Of a stretch of DNA of 64,000 nt, positions 36,636 to 43,847 are shown piece by piece. Position 1 is the stretch's first letter. Each line of letters begins with the position of its first letter. The DNA lies in assembly GCF_016863655.1 (NCBI RefSeq), contig NZ_BOPH01000081.1, forward strand, positions 1-64,000. Direction: 5' to 3'. The position numbers were made by a program, and so were the translations under genes. Origin of the DNA: Virgisporangium ochraceum (GTDB lineage Bacteria; Actinomycetota; Actinomycetes; Mycobacteriales; Micromonosporaceae). The notes under the pieces were generated by a model that was not told the origin of the DNA, did not search any database, and saw nothing but the letters and a program-made list of their open reading frames with translations.

Positions 36636-37708
36636 CCGCCGCGGAGTCCCGGCGGGCGCCCTCTCCGGCGCCCGCCACCACGGAGCGGACCGTGACCGTG
36701 ACGATGCTGGGCGCCCCGAGCTGCGGCAAGACGACGTACATGCTGGCGACGTACGCCACCCTGTCGCGCGGGGTGAGCGCCTTCTCGCTCGTGGAGCAGG
36801 ACCACGACCGGGACAAGGACCTCGGCGACGCGTGGGACCGTCTCACCCGGGAGGGCGTGCTGCCACTACCGACCGACGAGACGCCGCAGCATCATCTCTT
36901 CGCGTTCAACTACGGCGCCACGGAGCTCATGCGGTTGGCCTGGACCGATTTCCGTGGCGGGGCCATGGACGCCCGGTTGAGCGACGCGCAGGCCGGGGAC
37001 GCCGCCGAACTCGTCGCCCGGCTCGCCGGGTCGGACAGCATCTACCTGGTGCTCGACAGCGACCACCTGGTGGGCCGCGCCGACGGACTGACCCAGCTGA
37101 GTATGGCCCGGCGCATGACCAGCCTGGTGCGGCGGGCGTTCCAGGAACGGCTGTGCCGCCACCTACCGCTTCCCTCGCTCGCGGTGCTGCTGACCAAGGC
37201 GGACCTGCTGACGATGTACGGCGACGACACGCCCGCGGCCGATCGGCTCGACCGGGCCCACGGGCAGGTCCGGGACCTGCTGCCGGTGATGACGATGCCC
37301 GGGGTCACCGCTGTCGTCTGCCCGGTGATGGTGGGGCAGTTCGGCGAAGCCAACGCCACCCGCGTCGACCCGCGGACCATCACACCGAAGGACCTGCACC
37401 TGCCGGTGCTGTTCACCGCCGAGCAGTGGCTGCGGCGCGACGCCGCCCGGTACGCCGCGCAGGCGCACGCCCTCGCCGCCGAGCGCCAGGACCTCACCGT
37501 CGTCTCGACCGAGCTGCAGAGCCGGTTCCTGCACGGGCTGAGGCACGGCGGCCGCATCCGCGAGGCGCAGACCCGGCTGGGGTATCTCGGCGACGCCGAG
37601 CGTCAGGCATGGGCCGCCGCATACGTACGGGGGCAGTGGGCCGACCTGATCGCCGGCGAGCTCCGGGAGGTGCCGGTGTACATCGGCGGAGTGCGCCGCG
37701 ATGCCTGA
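36632..37708 (+). CDS. GTPase of the paired GTPase system
   Basis: 358 residues from GTG 36632 (GTGA overlap); an in-frame ATG at 36620 would give four more residues. P-loop GAPSCGKTTYML, G3-like TDFRGG, and G4 LTKADLL are all intact. Between G1 and G3 is an unusual insert (LVEQDHDRDKDLGDAW). The last ~100 residues are helical. It is cytoplasmic. The intact motifs contrast with the degenerate partner encoded just upstream. Likely the active NTPase of the cluster's switch. Confidence 0.8.
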   Translation: MTAAESRRAPSPAPATTERTVTVTMLGAPSCGKTTYMLATYATLSRGVSAFSLVEQDHDRDKDLGDAWDRLTREGVLPLPTDETPQHHLFAFNYGATELMRLAWTDFRGGAMDARLSDAQAGDAAELVARLAGSDSIYLVLDSDHLVGRADGLTQLSMARRMTSLVRRAFQERLCRHLPLPSLAVLLTKADLLTMYGDDTPAADRLDRAHGQVRDLLPVMTMPGVTAVVCPVMVGQFGEANATRVDPRTITPKDLHLPVLFTAEQWLRRDAARYAAQAHALAAERQDLTVVSTELQSRFLHGLRHGGRIREAQTRLGYLGDAERQAWAAAYVRGQWADLIAGELREVPVYIGGVRRDA

Positions 37709-38459
37709 GGACGATTGGGCGCCCGTCGTGTACGGCCGGTTGCTGCACGTCGACGACTGGTGGCGCGCCGACCCGTCCGGGCGGGACCCGTGGGTACGGC
37801 GGGTGGTGCAGGCGGCCGTGTCCAGCGGCTGGGAGCTCGACCGGTCGCCCCGGCTGCTGCTGGCCCATTCCGGTGACCGGTGCCTGGTCGGTGTCGCGTG
37901 TCTGTGCCGGGACCTAGGTACCGAGCTGGACTCCGACGGGCGGCGCCCGTTCTACTGCTTCGTCGGCTGGCTCGGCACCGACCGGGCGGCCGCGCCCGCG
38001 TTCGACCAGTTCCGCGCCGGCTGGACGCGGTGGGCCGCGGCAACCTACGACGCGTGGGTACGCCCGGACTGGCACCGCACCGTGGCCGGACCGGTCCACA
38101 CCCCACCGGGAGGCCCGGCTCCGTGGGGCGTCGTGCCCCCGCCGGCCGGACGACCGCTGCCGTCGGTCGCGGACGCGGTGTGGCTGCATCCGGCCGCCCG
38201 GACCCCCGCGGTGTGGGAGGACGCCCGGTCGACGCCGCGGCCCGTGGTCCTCCTCGCGGGCCTGCGTACCGCCCGCCGGACCCGGCTGCGGCACGTCACC
38301 GACGCGTGCGTCGCCGACGTCGCGTCACCGACCACGATGGCGACCGCCCCGGAGCCGGTCGAGCCGCCGGAGCCGGAGGAGGACCCACCCGTGCCGCCGC
38401 CGGCCGACCCGCCCCGCCGCACCGGCCGGACCGGCCGGCGGTGGTGGCCGCTGCGGTGA
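37701..38459 (+). CDS. Unknown protein, last gene of the GTPase cluster
   Basis: 252 residues, overlapping the GTPase gene by 8 bp. Not recognised. The N-terminal ~150 residues look folded (VVYGRLLHVDDWW, YCFVGWLG, WTRWAAATYDAWV) and rich in Trp. The last ~45 residues are a Pro/Glu then Pro/Arg linker ending TGRRWWPLR. Some GTPase-associated conflict systems carry such small adaptor proteins; an adaptor role is a guess from position. Followed by a hairpin terminator. Confidence 0.72.
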   Translation: MPEDDWAPVVYGRLLHVDDWWRADPSGRDPWVRRVVQAAVSSGWELDRSPRLLLAHSGDRCLVGVACLCRDLGTELDSDGRRPFYCFVGWLGTDRAAAPAFDQFRAGWTRWAAATYDAWVRPDWHRTVAGPVHTPPGGPAPWGVVPPPAGRPLPSVADAVWLHPAARTPAVWEDARSTPRPVVLLAGLRTARRTRLRHVTDACVADVASPTTMATAPEPVEPPEPEEDPPVPPPADPPRRTGRTGRRWWPLR

Positions 38460-38460
38460 C

Positions 38461-38495
38461 CGTCCGGGGATCGGCGCGATGTCGGCTCCCGGACG
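38461..38495. terminator. Hairpin between convergent genes
   Basis: CGTCCGGG (38461-38468) pairs with CCCGGACG (38488-38495) over a 19-base loop, between the end of the GTPase cluster and the end of folE. It can serve both. Confidence 0.6.
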
Positions 38496-38517
38496 CGGCG
38501 CTCCGCCGGCGGGAACC

Positions 38518-39117
38518 TCAGGCGGGCGCGCCGACCAACGAGAGGAACTCGGCCCGCGACCGGGCGTCGGTGCGCAGCGTTCCGAGCAGCGCGGACGTCA
38601 GCGTCGTGGCGCCGACCGCCCTCACCCCACGCAGCGTCATGCAGGTGTGCCCCGCGTCGAGGACGACGCCGACGCCGCGCGGGTCCAGGGTGGTGACCAG
38701 GTGGTTGGCGATCTGCCGGGTGAGCCGCTCCTGGGTCTGTGGCCGCGCGGCGAAGTGCCCGACCACGCGGGCGAGCTTGGACAGCCCGACGATGCGGTCA
38801 CCCGGCAGGTACCCGACGTGCGCGACGCCGGCGAACGGCAGCAGGTGGTGCTCGCAGATGGTCCGGAAGGGGATCGCGCGGGCGAGCACCAACTCGTCGT
38901 AGCCCTCGTCGTTGGGGAAGGTCGTCATCTCGAACGGCTCCGGCGTGAGCAGTTCGGCATAGGCGCGCGCCATGCGGGCGGGCGTCTCGCGCAGCCCCTC
39001 CCGGCCGAGGTCGATGCCGAGGGCCGCGAGGAAGTCCGCCGCGGCCAGCTCGGCGGCGACCGGGTCGACGGGACCGCGCTCCGACCGCTCCGAGGGTGCC
39101 GCAATGTCCATGGTCAT
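38518..39117 (-). CDS. folE: GTP cyclohydrolase I
   Basis: 199 residues from ATG 39117 (MTMDIAAP), with GGAGG eight bases upstream. Type I enzyme: RETPARMARAYAELL, FRTICEHHLLPFAGVAHVGY with the zinc Cys and His, KLARVVGHFAARPQTQERLT and HTCMTLRGVRA with the second zinc Cys. It makes dihydroneopterin triphosphate from GTP for folate or other pteridines. It stands alone, not with other folate genes, so it may be a second copy serving a special pteridine or a controlled condition. An inverted repeat lies directly upstream. Confidence 0.93.
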   Translation of the reverse strand: MTMDIAAPSERSERGPVDPVAAELAAADFLAALGIDLGREGLRETPARMARAYAELLTPEPFEMTTFPNDEGYDELVLARAIPFRTICEHHLLPFAGVAHVGYLPGDRIVGLSKLARVVGHFAARPQTQERLTRQIANHLVTTLDPRGVGVVLDAGHTCMTLRGVRAVGATTLTSALLGTLRTDARSRAEFLSLVGAPA

Positions 39118-39138
39118 GGTGACGTCCTCCACCGCGCT

Positions 39139-39166
39139 TCTAACGGATATCAACTCCTACGTTAGA
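39139..39166. promoter_or_regulatory. Inverted repeat upstream of folE
   Basis: TCTAACG-N14-CGTTAGA, perfect 7-bp arms, 22 bp upstream of the folE ATG and in an AT-richer stretch (39140-39180). Placement and form suggest an operator for an unknown repressor. It does not match the zinc-regulator box TGAAAATGATTTTCA. Confidence 0.5.
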
Positions 39167-39213
39167 TTCCCGGTTGTTGTTCCGTCAACTACTCACGGTG
39201 TCGGGGACGCGCG

Positions 39214-39247
39214 GAGGGGCGCCCACTGGTGGTGGTGGGCGCCCCTC
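39214..39247 (-). terminator. Strong hairpin terminator of the pectate lyase gene
   Basis: GAGGGGCGCCCAC (39214-39226) pairs perfectly with GTGGGCGCCCCTC (39235-39247) over an 8-base loop, 15 bp after the pectate lyase stop codon. Confidence 0.8.
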
Positions 39248-39261
39248 GACCTGCGGCCGGT

Positions 39262-40482
39262 CTACCGGTAGGTGATGTCGCTCTGCCGGACCCGGCAGTT
39301 GGTGTCGTTCCACCCGTCGCCAAGGTACTTCGGCTCGCTGCCCTTCGCGACGCCCTGGTACTTGGCGCACACGTGGATGCTGGAGTTGTTGTAGACGGTG
39401 ACGCGGGTGATCGTGGCCGTGTCACCCCAGTTGCTGTTGATCCCGGCCACGTAGTCCACGTCGTCGACGATGACGTTGTCGATCACGACGTGGCGCTGGT
39501 ACGAGCTGGAGCAGTTGCCGCAGCCGCGGTACAGCTTGCCGGAACCCTTGAGGTAGAAGCCGCTGATGTTGACGGTGCCGTTGCCGTTGTGCTGGAACGT
39601 CTTGTCGCTGCCGTTGCGGGCGCCGCCGCCGATGACGTACGACGTGCCGCCGTTGGTCTGCTTGAACGTGGCGGCGTCCTCGCCGATGTCGTTCCACCAC
39701 ACGTTGCGCAGCGTGCAGGTGCCCTCGCAGTGCACGCCGTCGCCGGCCGGGCCACCGAGGATGACGTTCTGCAGCGTGGCGCCGTTGGCCAGCTTGAACA
39801 TCGGGTCCTGGCTCTCGCTCTGCCCGCCGTCACCGATGCAGCAGTAGGTCTTCATGCCGCCGTCGAACACGCCCGACACGTTCTGCGTGCCGGAGATCGA
39901 CACGTTCCCGCGCGACGTCGGCCAGGTGGTGGTCGGGGTGCCGGCGCCGCCGCTGGAGCTCGGGGTCGGGTTGCCCGTGGGTCCCGTCGCGGTGGGGGTC
40001 GGGTTGGACCCGCCGCCGGAGGCGTAGGTCTCGAACTCCGAGATCCGCGGCGCGCTGGAGGCGCTGGTGATCTCGAAGGTGAGCTTCTTGAGCGAGGTCG
40101 AGGAGAAGGAGATCCTGCTCGGGCTGCCGCTGCCGCTGGTGAGAACCTGCTGGTTGTCGCCGTTGAGCACGCGCCAGGCGCCGATCGACCCGCCGCCGGA
40201 CGCCTGCTGGATGACGGCGCTGCTCACGGTCGTGGCGCTGCTCCACTTGACCGAGACGTAGCCGGTCGTGCCGTTGGGCGACCAGTAGGTGCCGGTGTCG
40301 CCGTCCTTGACGTTGCCGTAGCTGGTGCCGCTGGCCTTGCTGGAACCGTCGGCGCCGGCACCGATGCTGAGGTTGCCGTCGGCGGCCGCGGCGTGGGGGA
40401 GCGCCACGGTCAGCGTGACGGCGGCGCCCGCGACAGCCAGGGCTGCCCCGGATGCCCACCGTAGGGCAACTGATCGTCTCAT
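39262..40482 (-). CDS. Secreted pectate lyase (PL3 type) with N-terminal carbohydrate-binding domain
   Basis: 406 residues. A Sec signal (VALRWASGAALAVAGAAV, cleavage near HAAAA-D at ~35) precedes an F5/8-type C domain (~36-155: GTYWSPNGTTGYVSVKW, LTFEITS, ISEFETYAS), a Ser/Pro/Gly linker (~156-190), and a PL3 pectate lyase beta-helix (~195-406: SGVFDGGMKTYCCIGDGGQ, HCEGTCTLRNVWW, GEDAATFKQ). PL3 enzymes cleave polygalacturonate with calcium by beta-elimination. Six or more Cys suggest disulfides. It has a LacI-type palindrome 77 bp upstream and a strong terminator. Confidence 0.9.
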   Translation of the reverse strand: MRRSVALRWASGAALAVAGAAVTLTVALPHAAAADGNLSIGAGADGSSKASGTSYGNVKDGDTGTYWSPNGTTGYVSVKWSSATTVSSAVIQQASGGGSIGAWRVLNGDNQQVLTSGSGSPSRISFSSTSLKKLTFEITSASSAPRISEFETYASGGGSNPTPTATGPTGNPTPSSSGGAGTPTTTWPTSRGNVSISGTQNVSGVFDGGMKTYCCIGDGGQSESQDPMFKLANGATLQNVILGGPAGDGVHCEGTCTLRNVWWNDIGEDAATFKQTNGGTSYVIGGGARNGSDKTFQHNGNGTVNISGFYLKGSGKLYRGCGNCSSSYQRHVVIDNVIVDDVDYVAGINSNWGDTATITRVTVYNNSSIHVCAKYQGVAKGSEPKYLGDGWNDTNCRVRQSDITYR

Positions 40483-40559
40483 GGGTGTTCACCTTCGTTG
40501 TCGTAGTGCATGGCGGTCACTACCCGGGGTGGGGTGAGTCGTCGACAACCATCAATCTA

Positions 40560-40573
40560 GGAAAGCGCTTTCC
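40560..40573. promoter_or_regulatory. LacI-family-type operator upstream of pectate lyase
   Basis: GGAAAGCGCTTTCC is a perfect 14-bp palindrome with the central CG step typical of LacI/GalR-family sites. It is 77 bp before the pectate lyase start. A related palindrome precedes the GH81 gene at 48697. Confidence 0.65.
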
Positions 40574-40611
40574 TCATGGCAAGCGAAGGTGTTTGCAGGT
40601 TTGTTGCAGCG

Positions 40612-41100
40612 TCAGGCCGTGGCGACCGCGGTCCGCTCGCCGTGCCGGCGGCGCACGACACCGAGGACACGGTCGGCCGGCACGAAGCCGAACACGCGCG
40701 AGTCCAGGCTGTCGTCGCGGTTGTCGCCGAGCAGGACCAGCATTCCGGCCGGCACGGTGGCACCGGGTGCCGAGCCGACCGCGCCGAGCACGTCCGGAGG
40801 CACCGGGTCGCCGGCGACGGCGACGACCCGCTTGATCATCCAGCGGCGCCGGGCGGGATCGCCGGCCGGCCAGTGCCAGCCGCCGGCGTTCAGCGGGCGT
40901 TCGGCGACGGCGACCTGCCCGACCCGCAGCCCGTTCCCCGCCACCCGGTGCGCGACGAGCCGGTCGCCGGCGACCATCACCGGCTCCATGCTCGGGCCGT
41001 CCACCGTGACGATGAACAGCCGACGGGTGGCGACCCGGACCGCCACCACCAGTGCCACGATCACCGCCACCGCGCCGCCGGTCCAGAGCGCCGCGCTCAC
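40612..41100 (-). CDS. S26 signal peptidase of the peptide module
   Basis: 162 residues, one N-terminal TM helix (VAVIVALVVAVRVA). Catalytic Ser37 in DGPSMEPV and Lys90 in WMIKRVVAVAGD; GDN box VLLGDNRDDSLDSR. It lies 18 bp after the ABC transporter gene of the same strand and close to the cysteine-rich precursor gene, whose leader ends in A-S-A, the cleavage pattern of signal peptidase I. So it probably removes that leader outside the membrane. It is not a housekeeping LepB, being shorter and located in this cluster. Confidence 0.88.
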   Translation of the reverse strand: MSAALWTGGAVAVIVALVVAVRVATRRLFIVTVDGPSMEPVMVAGDRLVAHRVAGNGLRVGQVAVAERPLNAGGWHWPAGDPARRRWMIKRVVAVAGDPVPPDVLGAVGSAPGATVPAGMLVLLGDNRDDSLDSRVFGFVPADRVLGVVRRRHGERTAVATA

Positions 41101-41118
41101 CGCCCGCTCACCGCCCGT

Positions 41119-42969
41119 TCACCGCCCGGCACCGGCCCGGTAGCTGTCGGCCTGGAGGCCGAACATCGTGGCGTACCAGCCGGGGCGGGCCACCAGCGTG
41201 TCGTGGTCGCCGCACTCCACGACCGTGCCCCGGTCCATGACCGCGACCAGATCGGCCCGGCGCACCGAGCCGAGCCGGTGGGTCACCGTGACCAGGGTGC
41301 CGGCGAGCCGGTTGGTGTACAGGTCGCGGTAGAGGTCGTGTTCGGCCCGCGGGTCGAGTCCCGAGCTGGGCTCGTCGAACAGGGCCAGGTCCCGGGGCTG
41401 GCGCACCAGCGCCCGGGCCAGCGCCACCCGCTGCCACTGTCCACCGGAGAGCAGCACCCCGGACCCGCCGGTCCCGTGGTCGGGGTCACCGTCCTCGAAG
41501 GACCGGCTGAGCATCGTCCGGTAGCCGTCGGGCAGCGCCGCCAGCACGTCGTGGATCCCGGCCCGACCGGCCGCCGCGGGCACCGCCGCCGGGTCGGCGG
41601 CGCGGGTCAGGTCGCCGACGGCGATGTTCTCCCCGGCGGTGAGGTCGTACTGCATGAAGTCCTGGAAGATCACCGCCATCCGGTCGCGCAGGTCGGCCGG
41701 CGGCACGTCGCGCAGGTCCACGCCGTCCCACCGGATCGACCCGCGCTGCGGGTCGTAGAACCGGCACAGCAGCTTGACCAGCGTGGACTTGCCGGCGCCG
41801 TTGGAGCCGACGAGCGCGAGCGAGCTGCCCTTCGGGATGGTGAGGTCGACGCCACGCAGCACCCACGGCTGGTCCTCGCCGTAGCGGAACCACACGTCGC
41901 GCAGCTCGATCCCGTCGTGGAGCGGGGGCAGCGGCCGCGGCGTCGCCGGCACCGCGAGGTCGGCCGGCGCGGTCACCACCGCCCGGTAGTGGCCGAACAG
42001 CAGCGTGTGCCGGCGCATCGACGCCGTCGAGCTGGCGATCACGGCCAGGGCGCCCTGCACGCCGGCGACCGCGGCGAGGAACATCGCGACGTCGCCGGTG
42101 GACAGCTCGCCCCGGAGCGCGAGGTTGACCGTCCACAGGAGACCGGCGAGCGCGGTGACCGAGGACAGCAGCCGGAGCCAGCCGAGCACGGCGAGCCGGC
42201 GGCGGTCCAGGGCGCGCTGCCCGGCGTTGATCGCCTCCCGGTCCCGGCGCACCCGTCCCCGCAGCCACGGGCCGAGGCGGAACAGGCGCACCTCCTTGGC
42301 GGCCCGCAGGTCGCAGATCAGCGACGCGAAGAACCGCTCGCGCCGCTCCAGGGTCTCCACCCGGTAGGTCAGGGCGGCCAGGTGCCGGGCCAGCCGCAGC
42401 TCGGCCAGCAGCATGGGCACGGCCGCCGCGACGAGGAACACCACCAGCCAGCCGACCATCAGCGCGATGGTGACCACGAAGCTGACCGCGCCGATCAGCG
42501 CCTGGCCGACCCGCAGCCCGCTGCCGATGACGTGACCGGGAATGGCGCCGCCGGACGCCTGTGCCACGGCGAGCCGGTTGTGGAAGGCGGGGTCCTCGAA
42601 ACGGGCCAGCCCGCCGAACCGGTCCAACGCACGGTACAGCTCGTCCTGCGCGACCAGCCCGACGCGGCGGCCGAACTCCGCCTCGGCGTACTCGGTGACC
42701 AACGGTAGGAGCGCGGCCACGAGGCTGGCTCCGGCCAGCGCGAGGCACACGGTCCACGCGCGGCCGGCCGGCATCACCCCGTCGCCGGCGAGCTGGTCGA
42801 TGATCACGCTGGTCAGCCACGCGACGGCGGTCGGCACCACCGCGCCGACCAGCGTGACCGCCACCACCAGGACCAGTGGACCCTTCGCGCCGCGCGCCCC
42901 GAGCCGCACGGCGTCCAGCACGAGCCGGCCGAACGGCGCCGCCGGCGGCGCGGCGGGACCGGGGTTCAT
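41119..42969 (-). CDS. ABC transporter, fused permease-ATPase, probable peptide exporter
   Basis: 616 residues from ATG 42969, overlapping the thioredoxin-like gene stop (ATGA). Residues ~1-330 are a six-helix exporter domain (VVAVTLVGAVVPTAVAWL, ALIGAVSFVVTIALMVGWLV). The ATPase has Walker A GSNGAGKST, signature LLSGGQWQRVALARAL and Walker B LALFDEPSSGLD. There is no N-terminal C39 peptidase, so precursor cleavage must be done by another protein, which fits the S26 peptidase next door. Likely exports the 8-Cys peptide. A homodimer is expected. Confidence 0.88.
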   Translation of the reverse strand: MNPGPAAPPAAPFGRLVLDAVRLGARGAKGPLVLVVAVTLVGAVVPTAVAWLTSVIIDQLAGDGVMPAGRAWTVCLALAGASLVAALLPLVTEYAEAEFGRRVGLVAQDELYRALDRFGGLARFEDPAFHNRLAVAQASGGAIPGHVIGSGLRVGQALIGAVSFVVTIALMVGWLVVFLVAAAVPMLLAELRLARHLAALTYRVETLERRERFFASLICDLRAAKEVRLFRLGPWLRGRVRRDREAINAGQRALDRRRLAVLGWLRLLSSVTALAGLLWTVNLALRGELSTGDVAMFLAAVAGVQGALAVIASSTASMRRHTLLFGHYRAVVTAPADLAVPATPRPLPPLHDGIELRDVWFRYGEDQPWVLRGVDLTIPKGSSLALVGSNGAGKSTLVKLLCRFYDPQRGSIRWDGVDLRDVPPADLRDRMAVIFQDFMQYDLTAGENIAVGDLTRAADPAAVPAAAGRAGIHDVLAALPDGYRTMLSRSFEDGDPDHGTGGSGVLLSGGQWQRVALARALVRQPRDLALFDEPSSGLDPRAEHDLYRDLYTNRLAGTLVTVTHRLGSVRRADLVAVMDRGTVVECGDHDTLVARPGWYATMFGLQADSYRAGAGR

Positions 42970-43499
42970 GCCGCGACGAGGTCCGGCAGGTGGTCCAACC
43001 GCAGGTCGTTCGCCCGGACGTGGCCGTGGCCGTCGACCAGCATGAGCGTCGGGAACGCGCTGACCTGGAACACCTTGGCCAGCGTGTCGGCCTCGGCGTC
43101 GACCACCACGTCGGCGACGGGTGCCAGCGCGTCGGCCAGCGTGTCGGGCTCCCGGCCGGTGACGACGGCCAGCACCCGCGCCGGACCGCCCGGGTGGGTG
43201 CGCGCCGCCTCGACGAACTGCGGCACCAGCTCCTCGCACGGCTGGCAGCCGACGGAGAAGAAGCCGACCAGCGTGTCACCGCTGAAGTCCGCACCGGACC
43301 GGTGGCCGCCGGCGCGGGTCCGCACCGAGAAGTCGGGAACGGTGGCGCCCGGCGCGAGCCCGCTGACCGGCCGGCCCTGCGGCCCGCGCCGCAGCAGTTC
43401 CTCGTGTTCGCGCAGCCGCCTGATCACCCCGACGGTGAGCACGAGGTTGACGACGCCGACCGTTCCCACGACGACGACGGCGGCGGTGAGTAGAGCCAT
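42966..43499 (-). CDS. Membrane-anchored thioredoxin-like protein (TlpA/MauD type)
   Basis: 177 residues from ATG 43499; GGAG is five bases upstream, favouring it over an ATG 12 bp earlier. One N-terminal TM helix (LLTAAVVVVGTVGVVNLVL) then a thioredoxin fold with C85-x-x-C88 in FFSVGCQPCEELVPQF and a cis-Pro segment QVSAFPTLMLVDG. MauD-like proteins handle disulfides in exported enzymes. Divergent from the precursor gene and coupled to the exporter, it probably oxidises or isomerises disulfides of the cysteine-rich peptide. Confidence 0.88.
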   Translation of the reverse strand: MALLTAAVVVVGTVGVVNLVLTVGVIRRLREHEELLRRGPQGRPVSGLAPGATVPDFSVRTRAGGHRSGADFSGDTLVGFFSVGCQPCEELVPQFVEAARTHPGGPARVLAVVTGREPDTLADALAPVADVVVDAEADTLAKVFQVSAFPTLMLVDGHGHVRANDLRLDHLPDLVAA

Positions 43500-43649
43500 C
43501 AGATCTCCCATCAGGTCGCAAGCAGCGGGAAACGTACGCGGATCCGGTACACCGCCGATACACGCCGACGTGGACGGCCGGTGTAGCGACCGCGCCTACG
43601 GTCGCCGACGTCGGCCACGGGGGCCGGCACACGTGGAGAGGAGCGGCAG
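43500..43649. promoter_or_regulatory. Divergent promoter region of the peptide module, possible SARP repeat
   Basis: 150 bp between the divergent thioredoxin-like and precursor genes. TACACCGCCGA (43548-43558) is followed by TACACGCCGAC (43559-43569), a direct repeat with an 11-bp period, as SARP regulators recognise. GGAGAGGAG (43635-43643) is the ribosome site of the precursor. The repeat is weak evidence. Confidence 0.35.
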
Positions 43650-43847
43650 ATGCGGGCGCTACAGCGCATGGCCGACGGACTGCTCGGGATGTTCGTCCCG
43701 AAGGTCGAGGCGTCGGCGATCTACTACTGGCAGAACTTCTGCCAGCCGTACGCGTGCTCGAGCGGCGGTGGCTCGCAGCGGATCCGGTGCTACTGCCACG
43801 ACAGCGGTGGTGGCTGCACCAGCTGTTACAACAACGGCTGCTGCTGA
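43650..43847 (+). CDS. Cysteine-rich secreted peptide precursor (bacteriocin-like)
   Basis: 65 residues. Leader 1-23 (starts MRALQRMADGLLGMF) is short, weakly hydrophobic and ends FVPKVEASA, an A-x-A site that signal peptidase I would cut after Ala23. The core of 42 residues holds eight Cys at 31, 36, 47, 49, 56, 59, 64 and 65, plus Gly-Ser runs (SSGGGS, SGGG) and ends CC. Strong ribosome site GGAGAGGAG. Surrounded by thioredoxin-like, exporter, S26 peptidase and SARP genes. Best call: precursor of an exported, disulfide-rich or otherwise modified peptide. No known class is recognised, and no modifying enzyme other than the thioredoxin-like one is present. Confidence 0.75.
   Translation: MRALQRMADGLLGMFVPKVEASAIYYWQNFCQPYACSSGGGSQRIRCYCHDSGGGCTSCYNNGCC

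Noticed and set aside
39139..39166. Zinc-uptake regulator box before folE
   Set aside because: The arms TCTAACG/CGTTAGA do not resemble the known actinobacterial zinc box.
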